Notes under the pieces: model-generated
Told to the model about the DNA's origin: nothing
The model's database searches: none
What the model saw: only the letters and a program-made list of their open reading frames with translations
Program-made: the position numbers and the translations under genes
DNA from: Gracilimonas sp.
Lineage (GTDB): Bacteria; Bacteroidota; Rhodothermia; Balneolales; Balneolaceae
Assembly: GCF_017641085.1 (NCBI RefSeq)
Contig: NZ_JAEPPI010000001.1
Span: forward strand, 310,001-374,000
DNA: 64,000 nt
Direction of reading: 5' to 3'
In this document: positions 53,084 to 63,900 of the stretch, one piece after another
Layout: each line of letters opens with the position of its first letter
Position numbering within the stretch: position 1 is the first letter of the stretch

Positions 53084-53171
53084 AATTTCAGAAAACAGGA
53101 AATTTTATATGCCTTTATGCCTGAAAATCTGTTAATTGAAGGAACAAAACTAACGAGTAACACGTGTGCCT

Positions 53172-55994
53172 ATGGCTCAAAAGTTACTATCCGGTAAACA
53201 TTTAAAAGCACTACATATCGCCCTCTTCTTGCTGGTTGCCGCCTTGGGTTTCAAGGCAACAGCCCAGTCTGTATTGCTTCCGGGCGATGTAGTTATTGTA
53301 TCTGCAAATGCGGATACTCATTCCATCGATTTTATACCGCTTATCGATATTGAGGAAGGTACGGTGCTGTATTTCTCAAATGGGAAGTGGGATAAGGAAG
53401 CTCAAACTTTATCCGGGAATGAGCTTAAGGTAACATTCAAGAGCCCGATTCAGGCCGGCACAAATATTCACCTAAATGACTTTAATGATGACCGGCTGGA
53501 TATTGAAGGTGAGATGAGTTTTGAAGGCGGAACGTACCGTCTTTTTGCCTATCAGAGAGAAGAAGTATATCGGTTTATTTTTGCTATAGGCTGGGGGAAA
53601 GGGGGTGTATGGAATACCTTAGAGAAAGAAACACTGGGGTCAGACATCCCGGAAAGTTTGCAAGAAAGCGATCACACCTACCTGACACTGGGTGATGCCT
53701 CGAACTATCAGTATTACATCAGAAACGGAGCCAGCGGAACCCGGAATTTGTTGCTCCAGTATGTGGGAAATGAAAGCCATTGGCGTGGAAGTGAAAGCAA
53801 GCCTTTCCCAATTTTTGGAACCTCTTTTAATTTACTCGCCCCGCCGGTCGTTCTTTTTGATCAAAGTGTTTCTACTGTTCAGGAATCAGATTCGGTAGCT
53901 ATTTTGAATGTCGCTATTTATGAACATGATGGCTCCAGGCTTTCCGTTGATGTTAAGTTTGACACCCTTCGAAGTATCACATCTCCTGATGATTACACCG
54001 ACTTTGAAACCACAACCCTCAATTTTACCGGATTGATTGGGGATGGTGTATATGAAGTAAGGGTTCCGATTACAGATGACAGTGACTATGAAGGAAGAGA
54101 AACCGGTATTTTTACCCTGCAGAATTTAACAAAAGGAAATTACGGAGACTTCCTCACGCACAGCAAAATCATTCTGGACAATGAAAAGCCGGAGGTGTTA
54201 ATATCTCAGGTTGCAAATACCCCTGAAGGAGCTGATTTTGTGGAACTCCAGAACATGGAAGATGGCGTTGTCTCATTAAATGGCTGGAGCCTTTCCTCTA
54301 AAGACCAAAAATATACATTTGCTGAAGATGCTGTTTTATTTCCTCAGCAAACCATTCGTATTAAGCATAAAGCTTCAGCGGCTGAAGTAGATTCATTAGA
54401 GACTACTATTTACACAAATCTTGATAGGCCTTTGCTCAATAGAAGAGGCGGACAATTGGTGTTGAAAGATTTCAGCGGAGAGAAAATTCATGAGTTCAAG
54501 TACTCAGAACTGAAAAGGCAAAGTGAAAGCAATTCAGGGAGGGATGACTTGGTTTCAGGTAATGTTATAAATAATAGCAATCCACAAGTTAATGATGGTA
54601 ATCTGCTTGGGCTGAAGGCTTCTGTACAGCAAATGGCACAACCGGGGTTGAAAGTAATCACCCAGACTGATGGAATTAGAGATGTATTCCCGGAAGCACG
54701 ATTAAAAGGCTGGAATGAGAGCGAACAACAATTTGTGGAAGTAGCTTCAGAGTCGGCTTCGATGTCTGATTTTGGAATTCTGATTGGGCACTTCGAGGGA
54801 GAAGAAGCACAGAAATTAGCCGAGTGGAAAAAGAAAACTTCACAAAAAAAGCAGAATAGAAGCACACTCTCATTTAGTGTTTCAGCTACTGATCATGACC
54901 AAAATGAAGCCTTAAACGGAACGGAAGGTTTGAATCTGGTTTACAATAATTTGGACAGTCCCGTCAGCGTACAACGAATTCTTGAGCTGGCTGAAGAGAA
55001 ATATCCCGAAATTGCCATAAAACAACTTATCTACGGAGTGAAGCAAAATGCTACGGGAGACTTGGACTTTGTACCACTGCAAGATGAAGATCAAATTCCG
55101 GCTCAGGCTCCCTTTTGGATCATACTGGAAAATATCCAACCTGAAATAGAAATAAATTTCGATCTGCAGGAAATCAGCCAGCCGGCAGCTGCTGCAGATA
55201 CAGAGGAACTGACGGATGGAGAAATAACGACGATATCCCTTAAGCTTAATTCACAGGCTCAGAGCGAAAAGGTGACCGTTCACTTTGCAGATAACGGCAC
55301 AACGGAAAGCGTAAAAGACCTTAATTCGTACCCGGAGTTGTTCCTTGGCAACCACACTTTTCTGGATATGGCATTTTCCGGCGGGGAGGAATATTTCAGT
55401 GAGATTATACTATCCTCGAAAATAGAACAGGCGCTCTCATTGCCGTTGCAATTCAGTACTTCCGGTTCCGGTAAGTTGACTCTTTCTATAAGTGAGTGGG
55501 AGGCTATTCCTGCTGATTGGGAAATTAAGCTGGAAGATAAAGCAGCACAGAAAGAGTATGTTCTGAGAGAAGATTTCAGCATGACTTTCGACCACTCGGT
55601 GTTAGCTGAGGAAGCCAATCGGAACCGGGAAGCTTCGTTATCAGATTATGCGAAAAAAGACCGCTTTGTGATTCACATACAACCTCCCGGGCAAATTGCA
55701 GAAGGTGATGAGGAAGACGATACTTTGCCGCGGGAAGTAGAGCTTCACCAAAATTTCCCCAACCCATTTAACCCGGCCACTATTATTTCATTTTATCTGC
55801 CGGAATCAGAAGAAGTTCGTCTCTCTATTTTTAATATTGTAGGCCAGCCGGTTGCGGTGATTGCAGAAGGAACCATGTCGGCCGGAGAGCATCAGTTTGA
55901 ATGGGATGCCACAGACAAACCCAGCGGGATGTACATCTATCAGCTGGAAGTTGGAAAGAGTGTTATGACCCGAAAAATGACATTAGTAAAATAG
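53172..55994 (+). CDS. Large T9SS-exported protein with Calx-beta and lamin-tail-like domains
   Basis: A 940-residue secreted protein. The signal peptide ends in FKATAQ; the ATG at 53172 is preferred to the GTG two codons upstream. A beta domain (residues 35-220) is followed by a Calx-beta-like segment (VPITDDSDYEGRETGIF near 300), a lamin-tail-like domain (ADFVELQNMEDGVVSLNGWS near 350) and a long low-complexity middle. It ends in a type A sorting domain starting LHQNFPNPFNPATI and ending in RKMTLVK. No catalytic motif. Probably an adhesin or surface-layer component. Confidence 0.78.
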   Translation: MAQKLLSGKHLKALHIALFLLVAALGFKATAQSVLLPGDVVIVSANADTHSIDFIPLIDIEEGTVLYFSNGKWDKEAQTLSGNELKVTFKSPIQAGTNIHLNDFNDDRLDIEGEMSFEGGTYRLFAYQREEVYRFIFAIGWGKGGVWNTLEKETLGSDIPESLQESDHTYLTLGDASNYQYYIRNGASGTRNLLLQYVGNESHWRGSESKPFPIFGTSFNLLAPPVVLFDQSVSTVQESDSVAILNVAIYEHDGSRLSVDVKFDTLRSITSPDDYTDFETTTLNFTGLIGDGVYEVRVPITDDSDYEGRETGIFTLQNLTKGNYGDFLTHSKIILDNEKPEVLISQVANTPEGADFVELQNMEDGVVSLNGWSLSSKDQKYTFAEDAVLFPQQTIRIKHKASAAEVDSLETTIYTNLDRPLLNRRGGQLVLKDFSGEKIHEFKYSELKRQSESNSGRDDLVSGNVINNSNPQVNDGNLLGLKASVQQMAQPGLKVITQTDGIRDVFPEARLKGWNESEQQFVEVASESASMSDFGILIGHFEGEEAQKLAEWKKKTSQKKQNRSTLSFSVSATDHDQNEALNGTEGLNLVYNNLDSPVSVQRILELAEEKYPEIAIKQLIYGVKQNATGDLDFVPLQDEDQIPAQAPFWIILENIQPEIEINFDLQEISQPAAAADTEELTDGEITTISLKLNSQAQSEKVTVHFADNGTTESVKDLNSYPELFLGNHTFLDMAFSGGEEYFSEIILSSKIEQALSLPLQFSTSGSGKLTLSISEWEAIPADWEIKLEDKAAQKEYVLREDFSMTFDHSVLAEEANRNREASLSDYAKKDRFVIHIQPPGQIAEGDEEDDTLPREVELHQNFPNPFNPATIISFYLPESEEVRLSIFNIVGQPVAVIAEGTMSAGEHQFEWDATDKPSGMYIYQLEVGKSVMTRKMTLVK

Positions 55995-56072
55995 TGAACA
56001 GATTTCGTGTGATAACAGTTATTCCAAATAAGTAACCATAAATCAAAAAAGGACAAGTACTCTTTACCTATC

Positions 56073-56894
56073 ATGCAGTTTAAAACAATTCAAGGGGTGG
56101 AAGTGCCCGAAGTAGGGTTAGGAACACACCGATTAATTGGCAGAGAAGGCGAAAACACAATAAAGCTGGCACTGAATCTTGGCTATCGCCACATCGACAC
56201 TGCCCAAAGCTATAAAAACGAAAGAGAAGTCGGGGAGGCCATCAAGAGATCACATGTTGATCGGGAAGAGATATTTCTTACCACCAAAGTTTGGCATACC
56301 CATCTTGAGAAAGACGACGTTTTAAAGATTGCAGAAAACTCACTTCGGGAATTGGACACTCCTTATGTGGATTTGTTGCTGGTGCACTGGCCCAACCCGG
56401 AAGTAAACATCGAAAAAACGATGGAGGCTTTTCTGTCACTGCGCGACCAGGGTAAAGCGCTGAACATTGGCGTTGCCAACTTTCCGCTGAAGTTATTGAA
56501 GGAAGTGAATGAAGAGCTTGGTGCCCCCATCTTTTGCAATCAGGTTGAATACCATCCCTTCCTGAGCCAGTTTGATTTACTGGACTATACCGCCGAGCAG
56601 GATATCCTTTTTACCGCATATTCCCCGCTTGCACAGGCAAAAGTGATGGAGAATCCATTGCTTCAAAAGCTTGGTGAAAAATACGGAAAATCACCGGCAC
56701 AAATTGCCCTGCGCTGGTTGATAGAACAAGAGCAGGTGGTTGCAATCCCGAAGGCTTCATCGGAAGAACACCTGAAAGAGAACATCGATGTGTTTGATTT
56801 TGTGCTGGAAGACGACGACTTCTATGCCATCGATGATATCCAGAAAGATACCCGGTTAATCGATCCCGACTTTGCCCCTGAATGGGATAAATAG
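56073..56894 (+). CDS. Aldo/keto reductase
   Basis: A 273-residue NADPH-dependent reductase of the AKR superfamily. The catalytic tetrad is visible: Asp and Tyr in HIDTAQSYKNE, Lys in LTTKVWHTH and His in LLLVHWPNP. The cofactor region IPKASSEEHLKENI is also present. The size and motifs fit the AKR5-like group that reduces 2,5-diketo-D-gluconate or methylglyoxal; the physiological substrate is not evident. It ends shortly before a pair of palindromic repeats. Confidence 0.93.
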   Translation: MQFKTIQGVEVPEVGLGTHRLIGREGENTIKLALNLGYRHIDTAQSYKNEREVGEAIKRSHVDREEIFLTTKVWHTHLEKDDVLKIAENSLRELDTPYVDLLLVHWPNPEVNIEKTMEAFLSLRDQGKALNIGVANFPLKLLKEVNEELGAPIFCNQVEYHPFLSQFDLLDYTAEQDILFTAYSPLAQAKVMENPLLQKLGEKYGKSPAQIALRWLIEQEQVVAIPKASSEEHLKENIDVFDFVLEDDDFYAIDDIQKDTRLIDPDFAPEWDK

Positions 56895-56914
56895 TAGCTG
56901 ATAAGCAACTATTC

Positions 56915-56978
56915 AACCCTTCCAGGGTTAAGCCAAATTTGTTTGAGTCAGACCGATTGCCAAAACCCTGGAAGGGTT
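56915..56978. repeat. Palindromic element, copy 1
   Basis: Perfect 15-bp inverted repeats AACCCTTCCAGGGTT (56915-56929) and AACCCTGGAAGGGTT (56964-56978) enclose 34 bases. Copy 2, 63 bases downstream, has the same layout and the shared ATTGCCA next to the right arm. Confidence 0.8.
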
Positions 56979-57041
56979 AGTTCAGGCATCGAAAGGTAGA
57001 TTCGGGCAAGAAAAAAAGCTTTTACTACCCATATATATTTC

Positions 57042-57108
57042 ATAACCCTTCCAGAGTTAAACCCTCGTGCTTTTGTTAGGCTTATTGCCATAACTCTGGA
57101 AGGGTTAT
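57042..57108. repeat. Palindromic element, copy 2
   Basis: Perfect 18-bp inverted repeats (57042-57059 and 57091-57108), core AACCCTTCCAGAGTT and AACTCTGGAAGGGTT, enclose 31 bases. Compared with copy 1 one position differs in both arms in a way that keeps the pairing. Confidence 0.8.
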
Positions 57109-57132
57109 TGGTAGTATAGGTAAGGAGTTTAA

Positions 57133-57861
57133 TCAGCTGCAGGCAGCTAAGGCCAGTACATCCCCATCCTGGTTTGTAAGCTGATGGCGGTAGTTTTGAT
57201 GCTCTTCGTTTTTTCGTTCGGAAGTGATCATATCACCAGAGCGGCTTTCCCGCATGAACATGATATCCATGTTTTTGATCAGGTAGGCTTTGTCATCATC
57301 GTAAGTCTCCATCAGCCACTCCACAAAGCGGGCATTGTTTACGTGCTCGTTCATATCCAGGTCTGAATTTCGGACTACAAACTTTTTAGTTACATCCGCA
57401 TCCTCAAAGGAATTCAAGCGATCGGATTTTACCGGCATCACATGTTCCAATTCTGATAACCGAAGGTCCAGAACGTCTTGCGGCATGCGGGTAGGCTTAC
57501 GGGTCTTTAAATTGATCATCATCCAATAGCTGAGGCAAGCCCCGATTTGGGTGCCTTCTTCATCCAAAATGCGGTAATCCCGATAGGCTCGTAAAGCATC
57601 GCCGGCGGCCGGCCAGGTTTCGATAGTGATTTTTTCCCTCCAGTTTGGATAACGCTCAATCTTGATGTCCATACGATGAAGCACCCAGGTGAGGTCTTTC
57701 TCCTGAAGCTGAGTGATATCAAAATTGAGTTTGTGGGCGTGATTCCCGGCTACTTCCTGAAAGAGAGAGCAAAGGGCCGGAAGGGTAATTTGCCCCCCGG
57801 AGCCAACTTCACTGGCCCGGATGGTAAAGGTTTCGCTATGCTTGGTGATGTTATCAGTCAT
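57133..57861 (-). CDS. Acyl-ACP thioesterase
   Basis: A 242-residue double hot-dog thioesterase of the FatA/FatB type that releases free fatty acids from acyl carrier protein. The N-terminal half shows TLPALCSLFQEVAGNHAHKL and TWVLHRMDIKIERYPNW. The active-site NxH motif lies in the second hot-dog domain as VRNSDLDMNEHVNNARFVEW. The likely role is tailoring fatty acid supply for lipids. It is followed on the right by a minus-strand RND gene. Chain-length specificity cannot be read from the sequence. Confidence 0.9.
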   Translation of the reverse strand: MTDNITKHSETFTIRASEVGSGGQITLPALCSLFQEVAGNHAHKLNFDITQLQEKDLTWVLHRMDIKIERYPNWREKITIETWPAAGDALRAYRDYRILDEEGTQIGACLSYWMMINLKTRKPTRMPQDVLDLRLSELEHVMPVKSDRLNSFEDADVTKKFVVRNSDLDMNEHVNNARFVEWLMETYDDDKAYLIKNMDIMFMRESRSGDMITSERKNEEHQNYRHQLTNQDGDVLALAACS

Positions 57862-57925
57862 GGATGAAGGTGAAGTTCCGAATCACCCCAAACATAAATG
57901 AAAAAAAGGATTTATGTGTCGATGA

Positions 57926-60900
57926 TTACTTAGCCGCATGCAATATTCGGTTGCTCCAGATCTTGATGTCATCCAGGATCACATAAATGGAGGGCAGTAC
58001 CAAGAGGGTTACTACTGTAGAAAAGGTAAGTCCGCCTACAATGGCACGTGCCATCGGGAAGTAGGGAGGGCCGTCGCCGCCAATCTGTGTGGTTCCGAAA
58101 CAAAGGGGAACCAAACCAAGCACAGTGGTAGCTGCCGTCATCAGGATAGGGCGCATGCGGTCTCGTCCGCCTTGTATAACGGCTTCCCTTCGCGATAAAC
58201 CCTCACTGCGCAGATGGTTAATATGATCAATCAGCACGATCCCGTTATTCACTACAATTCCCATCAGGATAAGAATTCCGATGAAGGCCATCAGGTCAAA
58301 AGTGGTTCCTGTGATAAAGAAGAACCAAAAGATTCCGATCATACCGTAAAAAATGCAGGAGAGCACGCTGGTGGGATAAATAAGCGATTCAAACAGGGAG
58401 GCCATGATCAGATAAATCAGGAAAAAAGCTATGGAGATATTAAAAAGCATGGTGTTCATCGCATCCATATCATTTCCAAAGCTTCGTCCGTAGCTCCATC
58501 CGTAGCCGGCGGGATATATAATTTGATCCATCACCTGCGATATTTTTCCGCGCGCTTCATCCGATGTAATATCATCGAGGTTGATGGAAATCCCCAGGGA
58601 AGTGCGGCGGTTTTCACGGAAAATGCGTCCGGCGCCGGGTCGCTCTTCAAAGTCGGCAAGGGTGGCAAGCTTCACTGATTGATCGTCATTAATAGAAATC
58701 GGCAGGTTTTTAAGATCATCGATGGTTTGCCGGTTTACATCCTGAAAGGCAAGGACCACATCGATTTCACTGTCTTCACCGCGAATACGCTGTATGGTTT
58801 GTCCGCGCATAGCTCCGGATACCATGCTGGCAACCGCCGATGAGGTAAGCCCGAAATTACGGGCGCGGTCATGATTTACGGTGAGGCGGATTTCATCACT
58901 TCCGGTCTCCGCTTCAGAACGAACATCGGCAAAGCCTTCAATTTGACCAAGTCGCCATTCCACCTGTTCGGCCAACTCTTCAAGTACGTCCATCGATTCG
59001 CCCTGTACAAAAACCCGAACCTGTTCGGCACTGTTACGGCTGATAAACTCAAAAGCCGGCTGACCGAGTGCAATTTTGGGCAGGTCTTTTTGGATTTCTT
59101 CCTTAATCTGCGTCACCGCCTTTTTGGCATCGTCCTCGTCAATAAGGTTGATTGTAGATTGGGCGTATTCGGGCTGGTAGTAGGTGTAAACAGACTCTAT
59201 TTCGAATTTATCCTGGTTTTCGTAAAGGTATTCTTCAATCCGATCTACCGATTCTTTTACTCGATCCAGGGTATAACTGGCATTCAGATTATATTGAAGG
59301 CGTAGCTGCCGTTCTTCAATCCTTGGAAACATATCCACGTTCATAAATGCAATAGGGACGCCGCCACTCAAAAACAGCAAAACAATAAAAAGCACTGAGA
59401 TTTTACGACGTTCCAATAACCATCCAAGCAAGGCGGAGTATTTTATGGAAAGTTTATCAATAACTGTTTTTTTCTTTGATTTTTCAGGCGGATGAATCTT
59501 GGAGGCGAGCAGGGGTATCACTGTAAGCGAAATAACCAGCGAAGCCAGCAGAGCAATGATAATCGCCATACCTATGTAATACATATGCTGTGAGATAAAG
59601 CTCTCATTCACTACGTTTGGCAGGAAAACGATGATGGAGGTCAGCGTACCAGCCGTAACGGCTATGGAAACTTCTTTGGCTCCTAGAATAGCTGATTTAC
59701 GAGCGTCATTTCCTTTGCGTTGATACCGGTGTATGTTCTCGGTTACTACTACGGCGTTGTCCACAAGCATACCAATAGCGAGCATCAGTCCCATCATGGA
59801 AAGGATATTCAGCGAAATGTCGAGGAAGTAGAAAAAGCCAAGCGTTACAATGAGTGAAAAGGGGACGGCTGTGGCAACGATGAGGGTGGTGCTCATTTGT
59901 CGAAGGAAAATATACAGTACAATTACCGAGAGCAGTGCACCGATCATTCCGGAATTAAAAAGCTCCCGAAGCGAACTCAGGATTCCGTCGGCCTGGTTAA
60001 ACATCTCATAAATCTCTATGCCCTGCATTTCAGGAAGCTCATTTACCTTGTCAATTTCGGCTAAAACTTCATCAACTACCTGAACGGTATTGGCGGTAGA
60101 TTCCTTGGTGATATCCAACCCGATTGCGTATTTGCGATCGAGGTGACGGGCATAATTTCGTTCGGGGGAAGTATATTTAACGGTGGCAATATCCTTTACG
60201 CGGATGTTATTATCGGCCACAATGAGATTTTCGATATCCTCAACGCCATTCAGGTTGCCAACCGGACGAACCATGTATCGCAGACCGGAATCAGTAATTT
60301 TACCTGCTGAAATTGAAAAATTCGCTTGTCTTAGGGTACTGCTCAGCCTGTTCAAGTTAATATTGTACTGGGTGAGCCGGTCCGGGTCAAGTTCAATACG
60401 TATTTCCTTTTTCTCTACGCCATACAGGGTAACCTGTCCAACTCCGGGAATGCGTTCGATGCGCTGCTTCAGGTTGCGGTTCAACAACTCATAAGCATCT
60501 GACAGATCCCGGTTACTGGAAATACGCAGCTGAAGGGTAGGGGCATCTCCATCCTGGAATTTATTGATGGTATAGTATTCAAAATCATCAGGTAGCTGAT
60601 TTCGGATGCTTTCGATCTTTTCCTTAATCTCGATGGCTTTGAGATCAATTTCATTTCCCTGCTTAAAAATGACGATTACCCCGGCATTATCCTCTCCCGA
60701 ATTGGAGTTAATACGTTCTACCCCGCTGATGGTAGCCAGCACTTCTTCAATAGGCCGGGCTATATTTTCATTTACCTCGGTAGGTGTAGAATTGGGGTAT
60801 GGAAGCTGCACAAAAGCCCCGGGAAAAGTGATGTTCGGCATAAACTCGAGCGGTACCAGCCGAGTGGCAATTAACCCTACAACCAACAGGCTGACAAAAA

Positions 60901-60949
60901 CCATGAGTGTGGTTACCGGGCGACGTATGGATAAATCGGTAATATGCAT
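57926..60949 (-). CDS. RND efflux transporter permease (AcrB-like)
   Basis: A 1007-residue inner-membrane permease of the resistance-nodulation-division family, complete from MHITDLSIRRPVTT to the stop. About twelve membrane helices and two large periplasmic loops are apparent. In helix 4 the relay motif is GMLVDNAVVV, so the second of the two aspartates typical of AcrB (VDD) is Asn. The gene follows the second permease by nine bases, so the two form a tandem as in MdtBC or Bacteroidota RND pairs. A membrane-fusion protein is probably encoded further right, beyond the window. Substrate unknown. Confidence 0.93.
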   Translation of the reverse strand: MHITDLSIRRPVTTLMVFVSLLVVGLIATRLVPLEFMPNITFPGAFVQLPYPNSTPTEVNENIARPIEEVLATISGVERINSNSGEDNAGVIVIFKQGNEIDLKAIEIKEKIESIRNQLPDDFEYYTINKFQDGDAPTLQLRISSNRDLSDAYELLNRNLKQRIERIPGVGQVTLYGVEKKEIRIELDPDRLTQYNINLNRLSSTLRQANFSISAGKITDSGLRYMVRPVGNLNGVEDIENLIVADNNIRVKDIATVKYTSPERNYARHLDRKYAIGLDITKESTANTVQVVDEVLAEIDKVNELPEMQGIEIYEMFNQADGILSSLRELFNSGMIGALLSVIVLYIFLRQMSTTLIVATAVPFSLIVTLGFFYFLDISLNILSMMGLMLAIGMLVDNAVVVTENIHRYQRKGNDARKSAILGAKEVSIAVTAGTLTSIIVFLPNVVNESFISQHMYYIGMAIIIALLASLVISLTVIPLLASKIHPPEKSKKKTVIDKLSIKYSALLGWLLERRKISVLFIVLLFLSGGVPIAFMNVDMFPRIEERQLRLQYNLNASYTLDRVKESVDRIEEYLYENQDKFEIESVYTYYQPEYAQSTINLIDEDDAKKAVTQIKEEIQKDLPKIALGQPAFEFISRNSAEQVRVFVQGESMDVLEELAEQVEWRLGQIEGFADVRSEAETGSDEIRLTVNHDRARNFGLTSSAVASMVSGAMRGQTIQRIRGEDSEIDVVLAFQDVNRQTIDDLKNLPISINDDQSVKLATLADFEERPGAGRIFRENRRTSLGISINLDDITSDEARGKISQVMDQIIYPAGYGWSYGRSFGNDMDAMNTMLFNISIAFFLIYLIMASLFESLIYPTSVLSCIFYGMIGIFWFFFITGTTFDLMAFIGILILMGIVVNNGIVLIDHINHLRSEGLSRREAVIQGGRDRMRPILMTAATTVLGLVPLCFGTTQIGGDGPPYFPMARAIVGGLTFSTVVTLLVLPSIYVILDDIKIWSNRILHAAK

Positions 60950-60958
60950 GGCAGTTTA

Positions 60959-63900
60959 TTAAGCCGTTTCGGTTTCGGGTTGAGGGGTATAGCTCTTGCG
61001 GTCAAGGATGTCGTACATCACAGGAATAACCACGAGGGTGAGCAAGGTTGAAAACAACAGTCCGCCAATTACGGTGATACCCATCGGGGCACGCAGTTCG
61101 GCACCATCGCCAAAACCAATTGCAAGAGGGAGCAAACCGAGAGTAGTAGTCAAGGTGGTCATCAAAATCGGGCGTAAGCGGGATTTTCCCCCTTCTTTGA
61201 TAGCCTCCAGTTTCTCAACGCCTTTCATGCGCATCTGGTTAATCAGGTCGATAAGCACGATTGCGTTATTAACTACAATACCGGCCAGAAGTATCAATCC
61301 TATAAATACAACCACACTGATAGTTGTGCCGGTGATGTATAGCCCAAGAATGGCTCCAACTAAAGCCAGCGGAATGGTAAAGAGGATGATGAATGGATGC
61401 AGCAGCGACTCAAATTGAGAGGCCATCACCAGGTACACAAGGAAAATAGCGAGAGAAAGAGCGAAGATGAGGGACTGAAAAGAGTCCGCCATTTCCTCAT
61501 TTTGTCCGCCAATTTGGGCAAGAATTCCGGCCGGTAAAGTGGTTTCAGCCAGAGCTTGTTCTACTTCTTCGGCTGCTTCGCCCAAATCACCATAATTCAG
61601 GTTAGCTGAGACAATAGCGACACGTTGCTGTGCCACACGGCGGATTTCACCCGGTCCGTTAGCAATCTGCACTTTAGCTATCGCGCTGAGAGGAATAGGA
61701 CGGTCGCTGTCCGGGTTTACAATCAAACGCTGAATTTCATCGATGGATGCACGATCGGCCTCACGGGCTCGAACCAGCACATCAATTTTACGATCTCTCC
61801 AGGAATAGCGGGTAGCCACATCTCCACGAACGTTACTTACAATACGGTCGGCTACTTCATGTACCTGTAAACCGAGGGCGGCAGCCCGGTCGCGATCAAA
61901 TAAAATCTGGATTTCAGGGCTTCCGGTTTCCATGGTACTTTTCACATCAGCAAACCGGTCGTTTGAAGAAAGTTTACGGGCCACGGCATCACCGGCTAGT
62001 TTGAGTTTGTCCAGGTCAAAACCTGAAATTTCAATCTCAATAGGTGTTTTGAAAGAGAACAGGGAAGGGCGGGAGAATTTGTACTGCAAACCCGGAATTT
62101 GTTGAAGGGAAGATCGCATCTGATCCATCGCTGCTTCTTCTTCTGTAGTGGAAGAACCGGATGCAAGCGTTACGCTGAGCTCTCCCCAGTTTTCGCCGCC
62201 TTGTTCTGGATTGGCATCCATTTGGTTTCCAGTTCCTGCTACGGCAAAGGTGGTTCTTACATTATCCAGGTTCCTGGATTTGTTCTGAACCGAGCGCAGG
62301 GCTTTATCGGTTTCTTCAATTGGAGTTCCGGGAGGCAACTTGAATTCCACGGCAAACTCACCCTGCGATAGCTGAGGTATGAGCTCAATGCCGATTTGGG
62401 GAACCAATGCGAGTGACCCCACAAAAGACAACAAAGCAACCGTGAGGACAACAAATTTATGATTCAGAGACCAGCGAAGTAAGCCGGCATACACTTTTTC
62501 CGTAGCCTGATAGGATTGATCAAAAACCCATACAAAGGGTGAAAACAGAGCTTTTGTAATTTTGCTAATCCAGCGGAAAATGAATTTAATTCCTTTTGTT
62601 AAAGCAGTAGGGATGGTGTAAAACAAAAACATACGTACGGATCGTAGTCCGCGACCGGCCTTGGTTTTAGGCTCTTTTAAATTCAGGGGCTGAGATTCGG
62701 TTTTCTTTCCTCCAATAGAAGAGAGCATAGGAATCAGCGTGATGGCTACAATCAGTGAAGCCAATAAGGAGAAGGTCACCGTCAGTGCCTGATCACGAAA
62801 AAGCTGTCCGGCAATTCCTTGAACAAATACCAACGGAAAGAATACAGCGATGGTGGTGAGGGTGGAGGCGATTACGGCCATTCCAACTTCTCCGGCACCT
62901 TCACGGGCCGATTCTACAATTCCTTTCCCCATTTCCCGGTGCCGGGCTATGTTCTCCAGCACTACGATGGAGTTATCCACCAGCATCCCGATACCAAGAG
63001 CAATACCACCCAAAGACATAATGTTTAGTGAAATATCGTTGCCGTACATCAGGTTGAATGTGGCTATAATGGATACCGGAATAGAAACAGAAATAATGAC
63101 GGTGGTCCAGAAATTCCGGAGGAATAAATACAGCACAAGTACTGCCAGAATACCACCAATGATTCCGGCATTCTTCACTTCATTCACTGCAGAAGCTATA
63201 AACACAGACTGATCATACACTTTTTCCAATTTCATGTTAGAAGGAAGGGCATCACGGATATTCCCCATTCGGGCGTTGACGGCCTCAGCCACAGCTACGG
63301 TGTTGGCATCCCCTTCTTTGTAAATGGCAATTTCCACGGCTTCAGCACCATTCAGGCGGGTGATGGCCTCACGTTCTTTATACGCCTGGGTTACATCGGC
63401 TACATCTTTCAGGTAAATGGTATTGTCCTGATTTCGGGCAACAACCACATTTCGAATTTGTTCTACCGACTTAAATTCATTCAGCGTCCGCACCAGATAC
63501 TGCTGGGTTCCTTCCTCAAGCCGACCCCCGGAAAGATTTACGTTTTCAGCACTTAAAATCTGTGTTACGCTTTCAATAGGGATGTTCAAATAAGCGAGTC
63601 GCTGCTGATCAATGTTTACCTGTATCTCTTCTTCAAGTCCACCACTGATTTTTACCGAAGCAACCCCAAGGGCGGATTCTAAATTCTTTTTGAGCTGTTC
63701 ATCCGCTAATACACGCAGGCCTTTCAATCGGGAAATTGCGTCCGGGCTTTCCAGGTCCTGATAGCCTGCGTAATCCACATTTACACCATCCCCGGAAGGA
63801 TTATCAGTCCCGCCTTCGTTGTAATAGAGGGCATACCGCATGATGGGATCGAGCGTGGGATCAAAGCGTAAGGTAACCGGTTTATCGGCGTCTAAAGGAA

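Noticed and set aside
56915-57108. CRISPR-like array
   Set aside because: Only two units with inverted rather than direct repeats and no cas genes; better explained as REP-like palindromes.
57892-57917. Hairpin between the RND gene and the thioesterase gene as terminator
   Set aside because: An 8-bp AT-rich stem with its T-run in the loop rather than after the stem; too weak to list as a terminator.
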